64,000 bases of DNA from Fusibacter sp. 3D3 (GTDB lineage Bacteria; Bacillota; Clostridia; Peptostreptococcales; Acidaminobacteraceae), in assembly GCF_001748365.1 (NCBI RefSeq), contig NZ_BDHH01000019.1, positions 61-64,060 on the forward strand. The letters run 5' to 3'. This document shows, piece by piece, positions 5,442 through 15,456 of the stretch. The notes beneath the pieces were generated by a model, which saw only the letters and a list, made by a program, of their open reading frames with translations, was not told where the DNA came from and did not search any database. Numbering within the stretch: position 1 is the first letter of the stretch; each line of letters begins with the position of its first letter. Position numbers and translations under genes: made by a program.

Positions 5442-7430
5442 ATGAGACATAAAGTTATTTTAATGGGCACTATATTAGTTATTATATTCTTGATATTATT
5501 AGATCAATACACGATGTCTACTTATCATATGAATGTTTTTCAGTACTTTTTGGGAACGCATCAACTAACAGTTGATGATAAAGTTTTTTTACAAGAACAT
5601 GGTCCGATTATTTATGCTTCAGACAACAATTCGCCTCCGCTTAGATATTTTGATAAGGAGACGGGGCAGTATAAGGGGATTGGTATTGATTACTTGAGAG
5701 CTTTATCGATTGAGCTTGAAACCGAAATACAGTTTCAACCTATGATTTGGGAAGATGCGCTACAGGCGCTGAAAGAAGGCAAAGCGGATATTTGTGACAT
5801 GTATCCATCAAAAGCACGTTCGGAAGTCTATCTTTTTTCAGATCCCATCTATTATCAGAGAGGGGTCATTCTGGTGCCCAAAACAGACCAAAGCATTCAA
5901 AGTGTAAAAGACCTTGAAGGCAAACACGTTGCTGTGCAAAAGGGCGATTATGTGCATGAATATTTAAAAAACAATTTCAAAAATATCCAGTATTTTTTGG
6001 GAACCGATTACGAAACCAATTTAGAACCTCTGTTGAATGGTGAGGTAGATGCTCTCGTAGGGGATGAGCCCGTCATTAGTTACTTTATGGGTTTATATGA
6101 TTTATCGGAGCATTTTAGAATTGTGGATGAACCTCTGTATGAGCTCCCAATGGTATTGAGTTTGCCACTTGATCAAAAAAGACTTCAAATGATTATTAAT
6201 AAGGGTATTTATGCACTTAATCAAAAAAAAACAATTAATAAAATACAACAAAAATGGTTTGGAATTTCCACCCCGATAGATAATGATAATAGCGTTAGAC
6301 AATTCACGATTGTCGTCATTGGTGTTGCAATAATTGCGTTGATGATCGTCATTTTGATATTAATATGGAACTTTGAACTCAAAAAAGCAGTAGATGAGCA
6401 AACGAATGCACTGAAGATCAGTAAAAATAATCTTCAAACAATTTTAGATGGATTGAGTCATCTCATCGTGGTGGTTTCAGATGATTTGAAAGTTTTATCT
6501 GCGAATGCACTTTTCTACGAGTTGTTTGGCATCACTGAAACAGGGGCGCAAATTGAGCTTAGGACCCTTATTCCTGGAATCAATTCAAAAGCTAAAGAAC
6601 AATGGCTTGTGCTAAGAGAAGGCAATGAACAAATCATTAAAGGTAGAACTTTTTGGGTTATGCCCTATCATATTCAGTATGAAGATCAAATTGAAGAGAC
6701 GACATTACTGATGTTTGAGGATGTAACGGATAAAAAAGTAAATGAAGCACATCTTTTGCATGATAATAAAATGGCTGCTATTGGGCAACTTGCCACGGGT
6801 GTGGCGCATGAAATCAGAAATCCACTTGGACTTATAAGAAATTATGCCTTTTTATTGAAGCGCAATCACAAGGATGAAAATCTCTTAGATCAATCGCTTT
6901 CAGTGATAGAAGAATCCGTAGATAAGGCCTCCACGATCATAGATAATCTGCTTAATTTTTCAAGGTTATCGGATGATACTGCACGAAAAGTGTACTTAAA
7001 GCCCGTTATAGAAAATGTGATTCAGCTGAATGAAAAACTTATGAATAAAAGTCATTTGAAGTGTCAGCTCATTCTTGAAGACATTGAGATCAATATTCAA
7101 GAAGAATCTCTTAAGCATATATTGATCAACTTGATCAATAACGCTTTAGATGCCATGCCACGTGGGGGGCAACTCACAATTTGGCTAAAAAACAATGCGA
7201 TTGGTCCCTCTATTCATATTATTGATAATGGCATCGGCATAGAAGACAGTACAAGAGAAAAATTATTCGATCCGTTTTTCACCACAAAAGAGGTGGGGGA
7301 AGGTACGGGACTTGGCCTTTACATTGTCTATAATGAATTGCATAAAGTAGGTGGCAAAATAGAAGTTAAATCGAAATGGGGTACGGGTACTATATTTAAA
7401 ATTCAGCTAAAGAAAGATAATGAGGCGTAG
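5442..7430 (+). CDS. Hybrid membrane sensor histidine kinase with amino-acid-binding (SBP_bac_3) sensor
   Basis: 662 residues. One transmembrane helix (5-22), an extracytoplasmic family 3 solute-binding domain (about 55-285: YASDNNSPPLRYFD, DICDMYPSKARSEVYLFSDP), a second helix (288-311), a PAS domain (about 333-430), then HisKA with the phospho-acceptor His near 456 (GVAHEIRNPLG) and an HATPase with N, G1 and G2 boxes (NNALDAM, DNGIGI, GEGTGLGL). It most likely binds an amino acid directly and phosphorylates the regulator three bases downstream. The sigma54 promoter and amino-acid symporter after that regulator suggest its target. Confidence 0.9.
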   Translation: MRHKVILMGTILVIIFLILLDQYTMSTYHMNVFQYFLGTHQLTVDDKVFLQEHGPIIYASDNNSPPLRYFDKETGQYKGIGIDYLRALSIELETEIQFQPMIWEDALQALKEGKADICDMYPSKARSEVYLFSDPIYYQRGVILVPKTDQSIQSVKDLEGKHVAVQKGDYVHEYLKNNFKNIQYFLGTDYETNLEPLLNGEVDALVGDEPVISYFMGLYDLSEHFRIVDEPLYELPMVLSLPLDQKRLQMIINKGIYALNQKKTINKIQQKWFGISTPIDNDNSVRQFTIVVIGVAIIALMIVILILIWNFELKKAVDEQTNALKISKNNLQTILDGLSHLIVVVSDDLKVLSANALFYELFGITETGAQIELRTLIPGINSKAKEQWLVLREGNEQIIKGRTFWVMPYHIQYEDQIEETTLLMFEDVTDKKVNEAHLLHDNKMAAIGQLATGVAHEIRNPLGLIRNYAFLLKRNHKDENLLDQSLSVIEESVDKASTIIDNLLNFSRLSDDTARKVYLKPVIENVIQLNEKLMNKSHLKCQLILEDIEINIQEESLKHILINLINNALDAMPRGGQLTIWLKNNAIGPSIHIIDNGIGIEDSTREKLFDPFFTTKEVGEGTGLGLYIVYNELHKVGGKIEVKSKWGTGTIFKIQLKKDNEA

Positions 7431-7432
7431 GC

Positions 7433-8797
7433 ATGCAAAACAGTGGATTTAGAATACTAATTGTAGATGATGAACAACATTACTGTGATGTTTTAAAGCT
7501 TATTCTTGAAGGTGAGCAATATCAAGTTAAAACGACGACCAGTTCATTAGAGGCACTTGAAATGCTTGAACAGGAGAGTTATGATCTCGTGATTAGCGAC
7601 TTTTTTATGCAGGACCTTGATGGCTTTGAACTGCTTAAAAAAATTAAGACAGATCATGTGGATACTGAAGTCGTTATTATCACTGGATACGGAAGCATTA
7701 AAAATGCCATTGATGCGATTAAAAAGGGGGCTTTTTCTTACTATATTAAGTCACATGATCCAGAGGAACTTTTATTTGAAGTCAAAAAGGTCAAAAAAAT
7801 AGCAGAATTATCTCTTAAGATGAGTCAACCCGCAGTTAAGGGTCAATATCTGATGATGTCCAAAAATCCAAAAATGAAAAAAATTATAGATATGATCGAT
7901 AAAGTGGCGGATAGCAATGCCAATATTTTATTATTGGGTGAGTCAGGTGTAGGGAAGGAAGCTTTTGCAGCCTATATACATGAAAAATCATATCGAAAAG
8001 ACAAGAACTTTGTACCTGTTAACTGCCACGCGTATTCCAAGACTTTGCTAGAATCAGAGCTCTTTGGGCATGAAAAGGGTGCTTATACTGGTGCTACAGA
8101 GACGCGTATAGGGAAGTTTGAATCCGCTGAAGGCGGGACACTTTTTCTAGATGAAATTGGGGATGCGACACCGGATATGCAAGTCAAAATGCTTCGCGTT
8201 TTAGACACAAAACGCATTGAGCGCATCGGCTCTAACCGACTGATTGATGTGGATTTTAGACTTGTGTGTGCAACGAACCGCAATATTACAGAGATGATTC
8301 AAACGGGCCTATTCCGAGAGGATTTCTACTATCGAATCAGTACTTTTGCACTTGAAATTCCGCCGCTTAGGGAACGCAGAGAAGACATTCCGCAGATGGT
8401 ACATTTTTTCATGTCAAGACTTGCAAGCGACATGAAAAAGACCATTAAATCGGTCAATGATGATTTAATGGATTATCTTTTACAATACGATTACCCAGGC
8501 AATATACGAGAATTGAAGAATATGATTGAAAGACTGATCGTGTTGTCAGTTGATGGGATTCTCAGAAAAGAAGATCTCTATCTGGATCAAAAGAATAAAA
8601 CTCAATTTCAGATTCAGACTTTAAAAACTTTTAGAAATCAATCGGAAAAGCACTATATAGAACGTATTCTAAAGCATACCGAAGGCCATTTAACTCAAGC
8701 AGCAGAGCATTTGGACATAACAAGACGTCAACTTTTTAATAAGATTCAAGAACTAGAGATTGATATTGAACGCTTTAAAACAAAAAACGAGAAATAA
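7433..8797 (+). CDS. NtrC-family sigma54-activating response regulator
   Basis: 454 residues in the standard order: receiver (1-120, phospho-Asp about 56 in LVISDFFMQDLDG), AAA+ ATPase (about 150-375), and Fis helix-turn-helix (about 420-440). Walker A is GESGVGKE (about 169). The sigma54-contacting loop is GAYTGA, and Walker B is GGTLFLDEIG. GAYTGA replaces the commoner GAFTGA, a tolerated Phe/Tyr change. It is translated almost directly after the kinase and ends in a terminator. The only -24/-12 promoter I found nearby is 80 bases downstream, in front of the symporter gene. Confidence 0.93.
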   Translation: MQNSGFRILIVDDEQHYCDVLKLILEGEQYQVKTTTSSLEALEMLEQESYDLVISDFFMQDLDGFELLKKIKTDHVDTEVVIITGYGSIKNAIDAIKKGAFSYYIKSHDPEELLFEVKKVKKIAELSLKMSQPAVKGQYLMMSKNPKMKKIIDMIDKVADSNANILLLGESGVGKEAFAAYIHEKSYRKDKNFVPVNCHAYSKTLLESELFGHEKGAYTGATETRIGKFESAEGGTLFLDEIGDATPDMQVKMLRVLDTKRIERIGSNRLIDVDFRLVCATNRNITEMIQTGLFREDFYYRISTFALEIPPLRERREDIPQMVHFFMSRLASDMKKTIKSVNDDLMDYLLQYDYPGNIRELKNMIERLIVLSVDGILRKEDLYLDQKNKTQFQIQTLKTFRNQSEKHYIERILKHTEGHLTQAAEHLDITRRQLFNKIQELEIDIERFKTKNEK

Positions 8798-8830
8798 ATT
8801 TCATATTGAGAAATTTATTTCTCGTTTTTA
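8785..8830 (+). terminator. Rho-independent terminator after the regulator gene
   Basis: An AACGAGAAATAAATTT / AAATTTATTTCTCGTT stem overlaps the stop codon and is followed by a T-run. Confidence 0.9.
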
Positions 8831-8877
8831 TATGACAAGAATATTACACAAATGTTGAAAAACCGTAATAAATGGAG

Positions 8878-8894
8878 TTGGCATGACAATTGCT
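8878..8894 (+). promoter_or_regulatory. Sigma54 (-24/-12) promoter of the symporter gene
   Basis: TTGGCATGACAATTGCT carries the invariant GG and GC dinucleotides with correct 10-base spacing. It lies 82 bases before the symporter ATG. An activator binding site upstream is not clear; ATTAC...GTAAT (8842-8869) is a weak candidate. Confidence 0.88.
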
Positions 8895-8975
8895 CTTATA
8901 TAGTGTGCAGGTTGCTATGAAAATTCATGGTGATCTGTAGACGGCATTCAAGAATAATAAGTAGGGGGTAAAAAA

Positions 8976-10481
8976 ATGTCATTCAACGAAATCGTCAACG
9001 TGTTGAACAATTTAATTTGGTCTAATTATTTAGTGTGGTTGTGCCTTGGCACAGGGGTTTTCTTTTCACTGATCATGTTTTTTCCACAAGTGAGACTTGT
9101 TAAGGACATGGTAAAACAACTTTTTACGGACAACAGTTCAGAAAGTGGTGTTTCTTCTTTTCAAAGTTTTGCAATGGCACTTGGTGGCCGTGTGGGAACG
9201 GGTAATATTGCCGGTGTTGCAACAGCAATTGGTTTTGGTGGTCCAGGTGCTGTATTCTGGATGTGGGCAATTGCATTTCTTGGTGCAGGCTCAGCATATA
9301 TCGAAGCTGCACTTGCTCAAGTTTATAAAGTTAAGATGGACGGCGAGTTCCGTGGTGGACCTTCATTTTATATTGAAAAAGGCCTTGGCCAAAAATGGTA
9401 TGCAATTTTGTTTGCAATTTCAGCAATTATTTCATGTGGGTTTTTCTTGCCAGGGGTACAAGCAAACAGTATTGCAACAGCTATGAACACTGCCTTTAAT
9501 ATTCCTGCACCAGTGACTGGGGGAATTGTTGCAGCATTACTTGGCTTAATCATTTTTGGTGGTGTTAAAAGAATTGGTAAAGCTGCAGAAGTTATCGTGC
9601 CTTTTATGGCAATCGCTTATATTCTGGTAGCATTGGTTATAATCGTATTAAATATAGGTCAAATTCCTTCAATATTTGCATTAATCTTCTCACATGCATT
9701 TAGTGCGAAAGCCGCTACAGGTGCAGTGATCGGACAAGCGATTATGTGGGGCGTTAAACGTGGTATTTATTCAAATGAAGCTGGACAAGGAACAGGTCCT
9801 ATGGCTGCGGCTGCAGCTGAGGTTACACATCCAGCTAAACAAGGTTTGGTTCAAGCATTTTCTGTATATGTAGACACACTATTCGTATGTTCTGCAACTG
9901 CATTTATGATCTTAATTACAGGCATGTACAATATCTATGATACAGCAGGTACTGTGCTCGTAGAAAACATTCCAGGCGTAACACCAGGTCCTGCATTTAC
10001 ACAAATGGCACTGGACTCTTTTGTACCCGGTTTTGGTAAAGCTTTTGTTGCAATCGCATTGTTCTTCTTTGCTTTTACAACTTTGATGGCATATTACTAT
10101 TATGCAGAATCCAATGTGGCTTATATCTTTAAAAATTCTAAAAATCATAAATTGATTTTTAACTTTGCTAGAGTTGCGTTACTCGTTATGACATTTGTTG
10201 GCGCTATTAATTCAGAAGGTTCTGCATGGGCTCTTGGGGATGTTGGCGTAGGTTTGATGGCTTGGTTAAATATCATTGCGATCTTGCTTTTAACTAAAGT
10301 AGGCGTTGCAACGCTTAAAGATTTTGAAGCTCAAAAGAAACTCGGCTTAAATCCAGTTTTCAACCCAGAAAAATTGGGCATAAAAAATGCGGATTTATGG
10401 ATGGAAAATCTTAAGAAAAATGAAGCGACAGCTCAAAGACAAGTTGAAGAACAAGCCGCTAAAAAAAATAAAGTTGCTTAA
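8976..10481 (+). CDS. Alanine/glycine:cation symporter (AGCS family)
   Basis: A 501-residue membrane protein with about ten or eleven hydrophobic helices. The AGCS signatures are GGRVGTGNIAGVATAI (about 70) and SNEAGQGTGPMAAAAAEV (about 265). Family members import alanine or glycine with Na+ or H+. It sits behind a sigma54 promoter and a complete kinase/activator pair. The natural reading is inducible uptake of an amino acid sensed outside the cell by the kinase's binding domain. The start is supported by GTAGGGGG upstream of ATG 8976. The C-terminal 40 residues are hydrophilic and Lys-rich. Confidence 0.93.
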   Translation: MSFNEIVNVLNNLIWSNYLVWLCLGTGVFFSLIMFFPQVRLVKDMVKQLFTDNSSESGVSSFQSFAMALGGRVGTGNIAGVATAIGFGGPGAVFWMWAIAFLGAGSAYIEAALAQVYKVKMDGEFRGGPSFYIEKGLGQKWYAILFAISAIISCGFFLPGVQANSIATAMNTAFNIPAPVTGGIVAALLGLIIFGGVKRIGKAAEVIVPFMAIAYILVALVIIVLNIGQIPSIFALIFSHAFSAKAATGAVIGQAIMWGVKRGIYSNEAGQGTGPMAAAAAEVTHPAKQGLVQAFSVYVDTLFVCSATAFMILITGMYNIYDTAGTVLVENIPGVTPGPAFTQMALDSFVPGFGKAFVAIALFFFAFTTLMAYYYYAESNVAYIFKNSKNHKLIFNFARVALLVMTFVGAINSEGSAWALGDVGVGLMAWLNIIAILLLTKVGVATLKDFEAQKKLGLNPVFNPEKLGIKNADLWMENLKKNEATAQRQVEEQAAKKNKVA

Positions 10482-10564
10482 TCGTTAGTGTGTTCATGAA
10501 AACGCGATTTCGACAGTCTAACTGAAATCAGTGTATTATTTAAACAATGGGTAATCTCCTCTAT

Positions 10565-10618
10565 AAAAGACGCTAGGTCAATGATATTCAGCATCATGAT
10601 CTAGCGTCTTTTTTTTTA
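10565..10618 (+). terminator. Terminator after the symporter gene
   Basis: A long hairpin with arms AAGACGCTAG and CTAGCGTCTT plus inner pairing, followed by nine T residues. Confidence 0.92.
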
Positions 10619-10714
10619 TTGAATTTTAATAAAATGGGTATAAAACTGACGTCGATCCAAAAGATAATATCAGTATAAGGCATAAGGCGCACACAATAAT
10701 GAGGACGTGAATTT

Positions 10715-12508
10715 ATGAATAGAATAGACATGGAACATCAACCTAAATTATCAAGTGTTTTGAATGCACTTAGTCAATCTGTTGTGATTCTCAATGCTGA
10801 AGGTTGTATTGTACATTTTAATGATCCAGCAGAAAAGTTAATCAATAGGATTTCCCCCTTAAAATTAGAACTCGGTCGTTTTATAATGGATTACTTAATG
10901 GATTCTAGAGAATCACTTTTGAAATCTGAAATTGAAGGTGTTTTAAAAGGGCATGCAAATATTTTTGAGCTCAATATAGATCTAACTGGACACGGTGATA
11001 CCCAATGGTTTGAATTGTCTTTTATGCCTATTGTGGAAGAAGACTTATTGATTGGAGCATCATTGATGTTTAGGTCTATTGAAACTCGAAAGCAAACGGA
11101 GCTCAAAATGCGTCATCAGTTAAATTTTGAACAGCTCATTGCCTCTTTATCTTCAAGGTTCATTACAATAAGCGATATAGAACAAGCCATTGATTCGTCT
11201 TTGGAAGAAATGGGACGGTTTAGCAACTCAAGTAGAGCTTATATTTTTGAATTCAGCGCTGATAAAACGCATATGGACAATACTTTTGAGTGGTGTCAGG
11301 CAGGTGTGAATCCCCAAATATTAGAGTTAAAAGGATTGCCTGTTGACATTTTTCCATGGTGGATGGCAAAACTTGAAAAGAGAGAGATCATAGACATAAA
11401 AGATGTCAAATTATTACCGTTGGAAGCCAGTGCTGAGAAAACAATATTGGATCAGCAAGACATAAAGTCTGTATTGGTATTACCGATTTTAATTAAGCAA
11501 GAACTTAGAGGTTTTATAGGATTCGATAAATTGGATAGCATCGGCAATTGGAATCCAGAGGATGTGACACTTTTAAAACTGACGTCGGAGATTTTCAGCC
11601 ATGCTTTTGAAAGACGGCTTGCAGAAGAAGAGCTCCTAAATTATAATACTGAACTAGAGATTACCCTTGAACTTCTTCAAAAAGCGCAATCACAGATTAT
11701 ACAGCAAGAGCGACTTGTGGGTGTCGGTCACCTAGCTGCAGGTATCGCACATGAAATTAACAATCCCTTGGGCTATATTTTGAGCAATGTCGATACCCTT
11801 AAACAAAATGTTGGCGTATTGGGAGAAGTATATCAAACTTATGAGAATCTAAAAAAATGCACGATGAGTAATATTGATGTTACAGAGTCTATAAGCAATA
11901 TAGAAGCGCTTCGTAAAAAATATTATATTGAAGATGTCATAGATGATTTGGAAGAACTTTTGAGTGATATAAACGAAGGCTTGCAACGTGTTTCCAAAAT
12001 AGTAAATGGGTTGAGAACTTTTTCCAGAGTAGATCAAGGAGATCACTTTTCTCAATATGATCTCAATGAAGGCATTGAAAATACGCTTATGATGGTAAAC
12101 AACGAGCTCAAACCATCGGTTCAAGTTGAGACAAACTTTGCAAATATCCCCCTAATAACTTGTATTGGAAGTCAAATTAATCAGGTTTTACTCAATATGA
12201 TACTCAATAGTACTTATGCGATTAAGACTAGATTACAGGAGGAGATTGGAAATCTTTATATTGAAACCAGATCAGATCAAGAATATGTCTATTGTAAAAT
12301 TCAAGATAATGGTGGAGGCATAAGCATAGACGAAGAAAGTCGTATTTTTATGCCTTTTTATACAACTAAACCTGTAGGTGTTGGGACCGGGTTAGGATTG
12401 AGTATCGCATACGATATTGTTGTCAATAAGCATAAGGGCAGTATTGATGTAGATAACGCATATGGTAAAGGGGTTACTTTTAATATAAAGCTCCCAATTG
12501 TACAATGA
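10715..12508 (+). CDS. Soluble PAS-GAF sensor histidine kinase
   Basis: 597 residues with no transmembrane segment. A PAS domain (about 15-130), a GAF domain (about 145-310), a coiled linker, a HisKA box (GHLAAGIAHEINNPLGYI, His about 347), and an HATPase (QDNGGGISIDEESR; GVGTGLGLSIAYD). No response regulator is adjacent on its own transcript. The nearest receiver is the ANTAR protein three genes downstream, past amt and glnA. In other Firmicutes such soluble kinases phosphorylate ANTAR antiterminators, so a nitrogen-signal kinase for that protein is likely but inferred. Confidence 0.88.
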   Translation: MNRIDMEHQPKLSSVLNALSQSVVILNAEGCIVHFNDPAEKLINRISPLKLELGRFIMDYLMDSRESLLKSEIEGVLKGHANIFELNIDLTGHGDTQWFELSFMPIVEEDLLIGASLMFRSIETRKQTELKMRHQLNFEQLIASLSSRFITISDIEQAIDSSLEEMGRFSNSSRAYIFEFSADKTHMDNTFEWCQAGVNPQILELKGLPVDIFPWWMAKLEKREIIDIKDVKLLPLEASAEKTILDQQDIKSVLVLPILIKQELRGFIGFDKLDSIGNWNPEDVTLLKLTSEIFSHAFERRLAEEELLNYNTELEITLELLQKAQSQIIQQERLVGVGHLAAGIAHEINNPLGYILSNVDTLKQNVGVLGEVYQTYENLKKCTMSNIDVTESISNIEALRKKYYIEDVIDDLEELLSDINEGLQRVSKIVNGLRTFSRVDQGDHFSQYDLNEGIENTLMMVNNELKPSVQVETNFANIPLITCIGSQINQVLLNMILNSTYAIKTRLQEEIGNLYIETRSDQEYVYCKIQDNGGGISIDEESRIFMPFYTTKPVGVGTGLGLSIAYDIVVNKHKGSIDVDNAYGKGVTFNIKLPIVQ

Positions 12509-12585
12509 AAAACACACTTACGGAGATCCCAATTGGGTTTGAACTAAAAAAATACAAAATAAATGATTTATTTTTAAAAAAGGGC

Positions 12586-12614
12586 TTGCAAAAGAGAAAA
12601 GTCTGTATTATAAT
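12586..12614 (+). promoter_or_regulatory. Promoter of the amt-glnA-ANTAR operon
   Basis: TTGCAA (12586-12591), 17 bases, TATAAT (12609-12614). It gives a leader of about 200 bases before the amt start. No -24/-12 sequence is seen here. Confidence 0.8.
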
Positions 12615-12673
12615 CAGTAAATATTAAACCTGTATACAGTATAATTATTCATAAAATTAAACATTAAGGCAAT

Positions 12674-12725
12674 GGCGTCTTCAAAAAAAAGAGAAAAAGT
12701 TCTCTTTCATTGATGACGCCTTTTT
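12674..12725 (+). terminator. Leader terminator upstream of amt (candidate antitermination site)
   Basis: GGCGTC (12674-12679) pairs with GACGCC (12715-12720), enclosing a second stem AGAGAA/TTCTCT (12690-12705), followed by TTTTT. It lies between the promoter and the amt gene. The same operon encodes an ANTAR RNA-binding protein, so regulated read-through is likely. A standard ANTAR twin hairpin with an A1-G4 hexaloop is not obvious by eye. Confidence 0.75.
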
Positions 12726-12824
12726 ATATAATATAGGAGCTATGAGCCGAAATATGTGATTTTATGAATGGTTAGGACAGCTGTCCATGTTTTGAATCGA
12801 CAAATTAGAAAGTGGGGGATTCGC

Positions 12825-14081
12825 ATGGATACATTAAAATCAATTGACACGATGTGGGTATTGGTTGCAACCTGTTTGGTATTTTTTATGCAAGCTGGGT
12901 TTGCAATGGTAGAAACGGGATTTACGAGAGCAAAGAATTCAGGCAATATCATCATGAAAAACTTTATGGATTTTTCAGTTGGGTCTTTAATCTTTTGGCT
13001 ATTTGGATTTGGGTTGATGTTCAATACAGATATTTTAGGATTTGTTGGCAAGATTAATTTATTTTCAAATGGGACTTATGAACATTTGGGACTTTCGATC
13101 CCAATTGAAGCTTTTATCATTTTCCAAACAGTCTTTTGTGCCACAGCAGCTACAATCGTATCTGGTGCCATGGCTGAAAGGACAAAATTTGCCTCATATT
13201 TAGTTTTTAGTTTTGTAATCAGTGCAGTTATATATCCCGTCGTAGGTCATTGGATCTGGGGCGGCGGCTGGTTAGCAGCTAGAGGGTTTCATGATTTTGC
13301 GGGTTCAACAGTAGTCCATTCTGTTGGCGGCTGGGCAGCACTTGTTGGTGCCAAAGTTCTTGGTCCTCGACTTGGAAAATATGAAAAAGGAAGATCTAAT
13401 GCAATACCAGGTCATAGCATTACACTTGGAGCACTTGGTGTCTTTATACTATGGTTTGGATGGTTTGGTTTCAATCCAGGATCGACTTTGTCAATGGGGA
13501 ACCCTACGCTCGTAGGACATATCTTCATGACGACAAATCTCTCTGCAGCTGCAGGAGCTGTTGGCGCAATGGCGATCACTTGGATTAAACATAAAAAACC
13601 TGATGTAGGGATGACTTTAAACGGCGCACTTGCTGGACTTGTGGGTATTACAGCTGGAACAGATGCTGTAAGCCTTGAAGCGGCAGTCGTTATCGGTTTC
13701 TTATCAGGATTAATCGTTGTTTATGTTACAAAATTTGTTGATGAAGTATTACTAATTGATGATCCAGTAGGTGCATTTGCAGTACATGGTGCTTGCGGTG
13801 TATTTGGAACATTGATGGTAGGCGTGTTTGCAACTGAGGGCGGATTGCTCTACACAGGAGATATTAGCCTTTTAGCAACACAAGTTATTGGTATTTCTGC
13901 AACGGCATTTTGGACGATAAGCAGCTCATTTGTACTCTTTAAGGTAATTGACATGACAATGGGTCTCAGAGTAAGTGCTAGAGAGGAAACTCTTGGTCTT
14001 GATCTTGAGGAACATGGCATCGTCGGCTACGCAGACTTTGAAATCAAAAAAGAAAAAATGGTAAACCAAACGACGATCTGA
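12825..14081 (+). CDS. amt: Ammonium transporter
   Basis: A 418-residue Amt/MEP/Rh channel with eleven predicted helices. Conserved stretches include MQAGFAMVETGFTRAKN, the glycine-rich pore helices WGGGWLA and HSVGGWAALVGA, and GALAGLVGITAG. It imports ammonium for the glutamine synthetase encoded 31 bases downstream. I use ATG 12825 with GTGGGGG just before; an earlier in-frame codon at 12768 adds 19 residues with no ribosome site. No GlnK/GlnB gene is adjacent, unlike the usual amt-glnK pair. Confidence 0.95.
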   Translation: MDTLKSIDTMWVLVATCLVFFMQAGFAMVETGFTRAKNSGNIIMKNFMDFSVGSLIFWLFGFGLMFNTDILGFVGKINLFSNGTYEHLGLSIPIEAFIIFQTVFCATAATIVSGAMAERTKFASYLVFSFVISAVIYPVVGHWIWGGGWLAARGFHDFAGSTVVHSVGGWAALVGAKVLGPRLGKYEKGRSNAIPGHSITLGALGVFILWFGWFGFNPGSTLSMGNPTLVGHIFMTTNLSAAAGAVGAMAITWIKHKKPDVGMTLNGALAGLVGITAGTDAVSLEAAVVIGFLSGLIVVYVTKFVDEVLLIDDPVGAFAVHGACGVFGTLMVGVFATEGGLLYTGDISLLATQVIGISATAFWTISSSFVLFKVIDMTMGLRVSAREETLGLDLEEHGIVGYADFEIKKEKMVNQTTI

Positions 14082-14112
14082 TCGTAAGGTCGTTATCATT
14101 ACAGGAGGCAAA

Positions 14113-15450
14113 ATGTCATTTATTTCCGATGAAAAGAGAGAACTAAAGGATCTAATTGGAGCACTTGAAGTGGATTTGATTCATCTTCAGTTTACAGACA
14201 TTACAGGCATTACTAAAAATGTATCGATTATGACACACCAAATTGACAAAGCACTTGATGGTGGCATTACCTTTGACGGCTCCAGTATCGATGGGTTTGT
14301 CAGAGTAGAAGAATCTGATATGTATCTAATGCCAGATATTAGCACTTTCACGGTGTTTCCGTGGACTTCTTCCCCAAGAGAGGCACGTTTGATTTGTGAT
14401 GTTTATAAAATGGATGGAACGCCATTTGAAGGTTGCCCAAGATACATCCTCAAAAAGGCGTTAAAGGATTCCGAAGGCATGGGATATACCATGAACGTCG
14501 GTCCTGAATGTGAGTTTTTTCTCTTTCATACAGATGAATTTGGCAATCCTTCTCTGGAAGTGCATGATCAAGCAAGCTATTTTGATTTAGCGCCAATGGA
14601 TATGGGTGGAAATGCCCGAAATGACATTTCTATGACACTTAAATCCATGGGTTTTAAGATTGAAACTTCTCATCATGAAGTTGCAACGGGTCAGCACGAA
14701 ATCGATTTTGAATATGCGGATGCCTTAAAAACAGCAGATAATATCATGACCTTTAAAATGGTTGTGAGAATCATCGCTCAAAGACATGGTTTACATGCGA
14801 CTTTTATGCCGAAGCCTCTCATTGGCATCAGTGGTTCTGGGATGCATCTCAACATCTCGTTATCTGGAGAAAATGGTGAAAATGCCTTTTATGATCCAGA
14901 GGATGCAATCGAACTCTCTGATAAGGCATACGCGTTTCTGGGTGGCTTGCTGGAACATGCGAGAGCATATACAGCACTGACAAACCCGACTGTGAATTCT
15001 TATAAGCGATTGATTCCTGGCTTTGAAGCGCCTATTCTGGTAGCGTGGTCACTGTCTAACAGGAGTCCACTCATCAGAATTCCTGCAGGTCGTGGCAACT
15101 CTACACGATTGGAACTTCGAAGTCCAGACCCTAGTGCAAATCCTTATTTGGCACTGGCTGCTACATTAAAAGCAGGACTTGATGGGATCAAGAAAAATAC
15201 GCGCCCACCAGAACCTATTTCAAGTAATCTCTATCATATTACAGAAGAAGATATAGAGTTGCTTGAGATGGAAAGATTACCATCTACACTTTGTGAGGCT
15301 GTCGATGCCTTTTCACAGAGTCAATTGATGAAAGAAGCAATAGGCAAGCATGCCTATAAACGTTTTAAAGAAGCCGCAATGTATGAATGGAATGAGTACT
15401 CAAAGCATGTGTCACAGTGGGAATTAGATCGTTATTTGAGAAAGTTTTAA
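14113..15450 (+). CDS. glnA: Glutamine synthetase, type I
   Basis: A 445-residue GSI of the alpha (Firmicute-like) length, which condenses ammonia and glutamate with ATP. Visible landmarks are ITFDGSSIDGF (about 56), GPECEFFLF (about 130), HHEVATGQHEIDF (about 185), SGSGMHLNISL (about 240), the NSYKRLIPGFEAP flap (about 295) and the RGNSTRLELRSPDPSANPYL active-site segment. No adenylylation-loop signature is expected in this class. It sits between amt and the ANTAR regulator in one operon with an AGGAGG site. Confidence 0.97.
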   Translation: MSFISDEKRELKDLIGALEVDLIHLQFTDITGITKNVSIMTHQIDKALDGGITFDGSSIDGFVRVEESDMYLMPDISTFTVFPWTSSPREARLICDVYKMDGTPFEGCPRYILKKALKDSEGMGYTMNVGPECEFFLFHTDEFGNPSLEVHDQASYFDLAPMDMGGNARNDISMTLKSMGFKIETSHHEVATGQHEIDFEYADALKTADNIMTFKMVVRIIAQRHGLHATFMPKPLIGISGSGMHLNISLSGENGENAFYDPEDAIELSDKAYAFLGGLLEHARAYTALTNPTVNSYKRLIPGFEAPILVAWSLSNRSPLIRIPAGRGNSTRLELRSPDPSANPYLALAATLKAGLDGIKKNTRPPEPISSNLYHITEEDIELLEMERLPSTLCEAVDAFSQSQLMKEAIGKHAYKRFKEAAMYEWNEYSKHVSQWELDRYLRKF

Positions 15451-15456
15451 GCCCTC

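Noticed and set aside
12615-12673. Possible ANTAR twin-hairpin or riboswitch upstream of the amt terminator
   Set aside because: Only a CTGTATACAG palindrome was found; no hexaloop pair with the expected A1 and G4, so no specific RNA class is claimed.
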